Positions 59,777 through 64,000 of a stretch of 64,000 nt of DNA are shown piece after piece. Numbering within the stretch: position 1 is the first letter of the stretch; each line of letters opens with the position of its first letter. The stretch comes from Streptomyces sp. ISL-10 (lineage in GTDB: Bacteria; Actinomycetota; Actinomycetes; Streptomycetales; Streptomycetaceae): assembly GCF_018614575.1 (NCBI RefSeq), contig NZ_JAGGOJ010000014.1:1-64000 (forward strand), read 5' to 3'. A program made the position numbers and the translations under genes. Below the pieces are notes generated by a model. It had not been told where the DNA came from. It saw nothing but the letters and a program-made list of their open reading frames with translations, and made no database searches.

Positions 59777-61288
59777 TCAGTACGAGAAGGCCATCGGCCG
59801 GTCGGCGTCGCGGTCGTCGCCGCCGATCCGGGTGGGCGGGTTGAGGTCGGCCTCCGTCAGTTCGGGCGGCCCCGCCTTGACGTACTTCACGAGCAGCTTG
59901 ACCTCGATCACGGCGAGCACCGCGTAGAGCAGGGTGAAGACGGTCATCGAGGTGATGACCTCCGCCTGTGACACCCCAGGGGAGACCGCGTCCCGGGTCT
60001 GCATCACGCCGTAGACGACCCAGGGCTGCCGGCCCATCTCGGTGAAGATCCAGCCCCAGGAGTTGGCGATCAGGGGGAACCCCATCGTCCAGAGCGCCAG
60101 GAGCCAGTACAGCCGGGTGAGCCTTGCCCCGAGCGGCTTTCGCAGGAGTACCAGGTGCGGCACCTCGTCTTCCCCGGTCCGCAGGGCGGCCGGCAGCAGG
60201 AACTTCCTCCGTGTGAGCCACAGTCCCAGCAGGCCGAGGGAGAAGGAGGCCATACCGAAGCCGATCATCCAGCGGAAGCCCCAGTAGGCGACGGGGACGA
60301 TGGGCTTGTAGTCACCGGGGCCGAACTTCTCCTGCAGCGCCTTGTTGGTGTCGTTGATGCCGGGCACGTACGAGTCGAAGTCGCTGTGGGCGAGGAAGGA
60401 CAGCAGTCCGGGTATCTCCAGGGCGACCTTGTTGTGCCCCTTGTCGACGTCCCCGTAGGCGAACACGGAGAAGGGCGCCGGCTCCTCGCCGTCCCACAAT
60501 GCCTCGGCTGCGGCCATCTTCATCGGCTGCTGCTCGTACATGACCTTGCCGAGGGTGTCCCCGCTGACCGCGGTGAGCACGCCGCCGACCGCCAGGGTGA
60601 CCAGGCCGAGCCGGAGCGAGGTCCGCATCACCGGGATGTGCTTCTTGCGCATCAGGTGGAAGGCGGCGATGCCGACCATGAAGGCCCCGCCTGTCAGGAA
60701 GGCCGCCGAGAAGCTGTGGAAGACCTGGTTGAGCGTGGTGTTCTGGCTCAGGACAGCCCAGAAGTCGGTCAGCTCGGCGCGGCCCTTCTCCTCGTTGATC
60801 CGGTAGCCGACGGGGTGCTGCATCCAGGAGTTGGCCGCGAGGATGAAGTACGCCGACAGCAGCGTGCCGATTGAGACCATCCAGATGCACGCCAGATGGA
60901 TCTTCTTGGGCAGCTTGTCCCACCCGAAGATCCACAGGCCGATGAACGTCGACTCGAAGAAGAACGCGATCAGTGCCTCGAAGGCGAGCGGCGCGCCGAA
61001 GATGTCGCCGACGAAGCGCGAGTAGTCGGACCAGTTCATGCCGAACTGGAACTCCTGCACGATCCCGGTCACCACACCCATGGCGATGTTGATCAGGAAC
61101 AGCTTCCCCCAGAACTTGGTGGCTCTGAGGTACTTCTCCTTCTCCGTGCGGACCCAGGCCGTCTGCAGGCCGGCCGTGAGCGCGGCAAGCGAGATCGTGA
61201 GGGGCACGAAGAGGAAGTGGTAGACGGTGGTGATGCCGAACTGCCAGCGCGCCAAGGTCTCGGGCGCCAGCGCCAGGTTCAGGTCCAC
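59777..61288 (-). CDS. cydA: Cytochrome bd oxidase subunit I
   Basis: 503 aa from GTG 61288, which follows AGGAGAG; the longer reading adds 32 implausible residues. Nine helices with haem-site segments: FGITTVYHFLFVPLTISLA (His), NWSDYSRFVGDIFGAPLAFE, the EGxxxxFGW-type GLWIFGWDKLP and GRQPWVVYGVMQTRDAVSP (short Q-loop class). Binds haems b558, b595 and d and oxidises quinol. First gene of the operon; a Rex operator lies 75 bp upstream. Confidence 0.96.
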   Translation of the reverse strand: MDLNLALAPETLARWQFGITTVYHFLFVPLTISLAALTAGLQTAWVRTEKEKYLRATKFWGKLFLINIAMGVVTGIVQEFQFGMNWSDYSRFVGDIFGAPLAFEALIAFFFESTFIGLWIFGWDKLPKKIHLACIWMVSIGTLLSAYFILAANSWMQHPVGYRINEEKGRAELTDFWAVLSQNTTLNQVFHSFSAAFLTGGAFMVGIAAFHLMRKKHIPVMRTSLRLGLVTLAVGGVLTAVSGDTLGKVMYEQQPMKMAAAEALWDGEEPAPFSVFAYGDVDKGHNKVALEIPGLLSFLAHSDFDSYVPGINDTNKALQEKFGPGDYKPIVPVAYWGFRWMIGFGMASFSLGLLGLWLTRRKFLLPAALRTGEDEVPHLVLLRKPLGARLTRLYWLLALWTMGFPLIANSWGWIFTEMGRQPWVVYGVMQTRDAVSPGVSQAEVITSMTVFTLLYAVLAVIEVKLLVKYVKAGPPELTEADLNPPTRIGGDDRDADRPMAFSY

Positions 61289-61362
61289 GTCGTCTCTCCT
61301 TACATCGGCGTGGTCACCGGTCGCCTGCCATTCCCTCCCATGAGGGACCAAACCAGGCGAGC

Positions 61363-61380
61363 TTGTGAACGCGTTCACAT
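61363..61380. promoter_or_regulatory. Rex operator upstream of cydA
   Basis: TTGTGAACGCGTTCACAT contains the perfect 16-bp palindrome TGTGAACGCGTTCACA (61364-61379), the redox-sensor Rex operator (ROP) consensus known from S. coelicolor cydABCD. NADH would release Rex and raise bd oxidase expression under low oxygen. A further half-like TTCACA follows at 61381. Confidence 0.9.
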
Positions 61381-61479
61381 TCACAAGCCATTATGGCTGA
61401 AACGAAATCCGTAGCCTCCACCGGGGCCCCTCCAGACACCCTCTTCCCAAAATTTTCAACACATTGTTGAATTTGAGGC

Positions 61480-61890
61480 ATGCAGATACGCATCTCATGG
61501 CCGACCGGGCAGCTGACCGCCACGATCGACGACACCCCCACGAGCAAGGCGCTCATGGGGGTTCTGCCGTTCTCCGCCACGGCACTGATCTGGGGGGAAG
61601 AGGTCTACTTCGAGACACCCGTCTCCCGCGGCCCGGAACCGGACGCCCGCCAGGTCGTGGAGCCGGGCACGGTCGCCTTCTGGACCGACGGCGACGCCCT
61701 GGCCCTGCCCTACGGCCCGACGCCGATCTCCCGCGGCTGGGGGTCTCCCCGAACGGAGTTTGGGGGAGAGTGCCGCCTCGCGAGCCCGTGCAACATCCTC
61801 GGACGCATCGACGGCGACCCGCGCCGGCTCGCGTCCGTACGCGCTGGAGACCCGATCCGCGTGGAGCCGGTCACCCCCGACCGGGCCTGA
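61480..61890 (+). CDS. Cyclophilin-like DUF3830-type protein
   Basis: 136 aa. MQIRISWPTGQLTATIDDTP, then LMGVLPFSATALIWGEEVYF and GTVAFWTDGDALALPYGPTP follow the cyclophilin-like fold of DUF3830/DUF369 proteins, whose function is unknown. An unusual insertion, RGWGSPRTEFGGECRL, is encoded by the palindromic repeat at 61736-61770; without it the family's pattern TPIS-ECRLASPCNILGRI continues directly. The repeat keeps the frame. Confidence 0.75.
   Translation: MQIRISWPTGQLTATIDDTPTSKALMGVLPFSATALIWGEEVYFETPVSRGPEPDARQVVEPGTVAFWTDGDALALPYGPTPISRGWGSPRTEFGGECRLASPCNILGRIDGDPRRLASVRAGDPIRVEPVTPDRA
61736..61770. repeat. Palindromic interspersed repeat inside the DUF3830-like gene
   Basis: GCTGGGGGTCTCCCCGAACG then GAGTTTGGGGGAGAG: an imperfect inverted repeat of the same type as 47946-47980, here inside a coding region. 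Confidence 0.65.
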
Positions 61891-61988
61891 CGTCGCCACG
61901 GGCCGGTCCCGAGCCGGCCAGGAGGGACGGACCGGTCCGGAGGCGGGAGCAGGTTCAGACGTAGCCGGTCGACAGGGACGGAACCGCT

Positions 61989-63068
61989 TCAGGCAGACGC
62001 GCGGAAGGCCTCCGCGGTGTGCAGGAACAGGTCGTTCGCCTCGCACTCACCGATGGTCACCCGCACGCCCTCGCCCGCGAACGGCCGCACCACGACGCCC
62101 GCCTTCTCACAGGCGGCCGCGAAGTCGATCGTGCGCTCACCGAGCCGCAGCCACACGAAATTGGCCTGCGTCTCCGGGACGGTCCAGCCCTGCTTGACCA
62201 GGGCCTCGTGGACCCGGTTGCGCTCGCACACCAGCGAGCCGACCCGCCCCAGCAGCTCGTCCTCCGCCTGCAGCGAGGCCACCGCCGCGTCCTGCGCGAG
62301 CTGCGAGACGCCGAACGGCACCGCCGTCTTGCGCAGGGCGGCGGCCACCGGCTCATGGGCGATCGCGAAACCCACCCGCAGCCCGGCGAGGCCGTACGCC
62401 TTCGAGAAGGTGCGCAGCACCGCCACATTGGGGCGGTCGCGGTAGATCTCGATGCCGTCGGGGACGTCCGCGTCGCGGATGAACTCGCGGTACGCCTCGT
62501 CCAGCACCACCAGCACATCCGACGGCACCCGGTCCAGGAAGCGCTCCAGCTGCGCCCGGCGCACCACGGTGCCGGTCGGGTTGTTGGGGTTGCAGACGAA
62601 GATCAGCCGGGTCCGGTCGGTGATCGCGTCCGCCATCGCGTCCAGGTCGTGCACCTCACCCGCGGTCAGCGGCACCTGCACGGACGTTGCCCCGCTGATC
62701 TGTGTGATGATCGGGTACGCCTCGAAAGAGCGCCACGCGTAGATCACTTCGTCGCCGGGGCCTGAGGTGGACTGGAGCAGCGACTGGGCGACGCCCACCG
62801 AGCCGGTGCCGGTCGCCACATGCGACGCGGGCACCCCGAACCGCTCGGCGAGCTCATTGACAAGGCCGGTACAGGCCATGTCGGGGTAGCGATTGAAGTT
62901 CTGCGCCGCGGCCACGGCGGTCTCCATGACACCGGGCAGCGGCGGATAAGGGTTCTCGTTGGAGGAGAGCTTGAAGGCGACCGGGCCGCCGGCCGCCGCG
63001 GGCTTGCCCGGCTTGTAGGTGGGGATGCCGTCCAGCTCGGCGCGCAGCTTGGGGCTCGTCTCGCTCAC
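61989..63068 (-). CDS. hisC: Histidinol-phosphate aminotransferase-type enzyme
   Basis: 359 aa from GTG 63068 behind GGAGGACCT. Fold-type I PLP enzyme: SSNENPYPPLPGV, GTGSVGVAQSLLQ, FVCNPNNPTGTVV, VVLDEAYREF, TFSKAYGLAGLRVGFAI (PLP Lys) and a C-terminal Arg-containing GEGVRVTIGECEAND. HisC proteins transfer amino groups to imidazole acetol phosphate; this paralogue, outside a his operon, may instead serve phenylalanine/tyrosine synthesis (PhAT), as suggested for close relatives. Confidence 0.9.
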   Translation of the reverse strand: MSETSPKLRAELDGIPTYKPGKPAAAGGPVAFKLSSNENPYPPLPGVMETAVAAAQNFNRYPDMACTGLVNELAERFGVPASHVATGTGSVGVAQSLLQSTSGPGDEVIYAWRSFEAYPIITQISGATSVQVPLTAGEVHDLDAMADAITDRTRLIFVCNPNNPTGTVVRRAQLERFLDRVPSDVLVVLDEAYREFIRDADVPDGIEIYRDRPNVAVLRTFSKAYGLAGLRVGFAIAHEPVAAALRKTAVPFGVSQLAQDAAVASLQAEDELLGRVGSLVCERNRVHEALVKQGWTVPETQANFVWLRLGERTIDFAAACEKAGVVVRPFAGEGVRVTIGECEANDLFLHTAEAFRASA

Positions 63069-63423
63069 CGCAGGTCCTCCTCGATCATCCATGTGGGTAC
63101 CGCATCAATACTCCTCACCTTATGAGGATTCCCAGCTGCTGCGAATGGCCGCAGCCAAGGAAAGGGGGAGTGCTCCGACCTGGCGCGCGCCGGTGGCTCA
63201 CGCCGTGGCGCGCGTCCCTCGTAATGGTGAGTTGAGACCTCTTCGCAACATGGGCCCCCCGACAGGCCCATACGGCCGGATAACCGATACATCGAGCCAA
63301 GTAGCCCCAACTCCCTGGATTTCTATGAGGCTTGAGCGTTAATGATCATGCAGAAACGTGCCTGTCAACGCCTGCATATGCGACCGGCCAGACCCACCGC
63401 GCGAGCCCTACTATCGGCTCGCC
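63069..63423. promoter_or_regulatory. Divergent intergenic region hisC-lacI
   Basis: 355 bp without a supported gene. CCTCACCTTATGAGG (about 63113-63127) is a short inverted repeat next to the hisC start, and AT-rich words around 63283-63345 could hold the LacI-gene promoter. No operator can be assigned with certainty. Confidence 0.4.
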
Positions 63424-64000
63424 ATGACAGCAGCAGGGAAGCACCAGGTGAGCCGGACGGACACATCCCGCCGAGGCAGTCGGCAAGGCAGAGCGGGCAT
63501 CCGGGACGTCGCCGCCGCAGCCGGAGTCTCCATCACGACTGTCTCCGACGCGCTCAACGGGAAGGGCCGGCTTCCGGACGCCACCCGCCGGCACGTCCGC
63601 GAGGTCGCCGACCGGCTGGGCTACCGCCCTTCCGCCGCGGCCCGCACGCTGAGAACCGGGAAATCGGGCTTAATCGGCCTGACCGTGACGACGTACGGGG
63701 ACGAACCCTTCACCTTCACGGAATTCGCGTACTTCGCGGAGATGGCGAGAGCCGCGACCTCCGCCGCGCTCGCCCGCGGCTACGCCCTCGTCATCCTCCC
63801 CTCCACCTCCCGCCATGACGTCTGGTCGAACGTCGCACTCGACGGCACCGTCGTCATCGACCCCTCCGACCACGATCCCGTCGTGACCGAGCTGGTGCGC
63901 CAGGGCCTGCCCGTCGTCTCCGACGGACGCCCCGCCGGCACCCTCCCGGTCACCGCCTGGGTCGACAACGACCACGAAGCCGCCGTACTGGACCTGCTCG
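63424..64000 (+). CDS. LacI-family transcriptional regulator (runs off the window)
   Basis: At least 192 aa from ATG 63424. The N-terminal LacI HTH and hinge are complete (IRDVAAAAGVSITTVSDALN, GRLPDATRRHVREVADRLGY, RPSAAARTLRTGKSGLIGL). The periplasmic-binding-like effector domain continues past the end. Codon 83 is TTA (63670-63672), read only by the bldA tRNA in Streptomyces, so full expression is expected late in growth. Divergent from hisC. Confidence 0.9.
   Translation, partial: MTAAGKHQVSRTDTSRRGSRQGRAGIRDVAAAAGVSITTVSDALNGKGRLPDATRRHVREVADRLGYRPSAAARTLRTGKSGLIGLTVTTYGDEPFTFTEFAYFAEMARAATSAALARGYALVILPSTSRHDVWSNVALDGTVVIDPSDHDPVVTELVRQGLPVVSDGRPAGTLPVTAWVDNDHEAAVLDLL

Noticed and set aside
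56701..59844. 1047-aa open frame antisense to cydDC and cydB
   Set aside because: Shadow of real genes; no domain-like sequence.

Overview
The window is a Streptomyces chromosome segment. Three things point there: very high GC with strong third-position bias, WhiB, parS and DnaA-box signals, and a gene order (cydABDC, hisC, kptA, serS, pheA, Dyp peroxidase, CopCD, SCO, Xaa-Pro aminopeptidase, GDPD, HtrA protease) that from memory matches the oriC-proximal SCO394x-SCO397x region of S. coelicolor.

Left edge (1-2.1 kb): the end of an IS3-family insertion sequence (orfA plus the start of orfB), a DUF1877-like gene and a formylglycine-generating-enzyme-like gene, up to a broken tRNA-Ser copy (attL).

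2.25-25.36 kb: an actinomycete integrative and conjugative element (AICE) in the 3' half of a tRNA-Ser(UGA) gene. Layout: a cargo zone with a 1474-aa STAND/NACHT-type ATPase with tandem helical repeats plus a small unknown partner (candidate defence locus); a leftward regulatory operon (GntR, XRE, inositol-monophosphatase-like); a nested palindrome at the divergent promoter; a rightward transfer operon (small conserved proteins, WhiB-like, Spd-like membrane proteins, DUF2637, a GGDEF diguanylate cyclase, TraA-like, TraB/FtsK translocase); a replication module built on a DnaB_N-DUF3987-like protein flanked by two GTCAG/CTGAC repeat arrays; Xis and Int; then a second cargo cluster (unknown protein, XRE-ImmA/IrrE, membrane coiled-coil protein) ending at attR, which rebuilds the intact tRNA.

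25.4-64 kb: ordinary core chromosome. In order: HtrA-like protease, GDPD, two anti-sigma-type ATPases, a DUF5926/SEC-C protein, a primase-polymerase-like protein, a PP2C-like regulator lacking a metal ligand, aminopeptidase P, a copper-handling operon (YcnI, SCO, PCuAC, CopCD, Dyp peroxidase), pheA, a DnaA-box cluster, serS with a HAD phosphatase, two ABC-2 exporters, a decayed gene beside a 50-bp tandem repeat and a second DnaA-box group, kptA, an LLM oxidoreductase, a HAD phosphatase, an M23 peptidase, the cytochrome bd operon (Rex operator upstream, parS over the cydDC start), a DUF3830-like gene carrying an in-frame palindromic repeat, hisC, and the start of a LacI regulator with a TTA codon.
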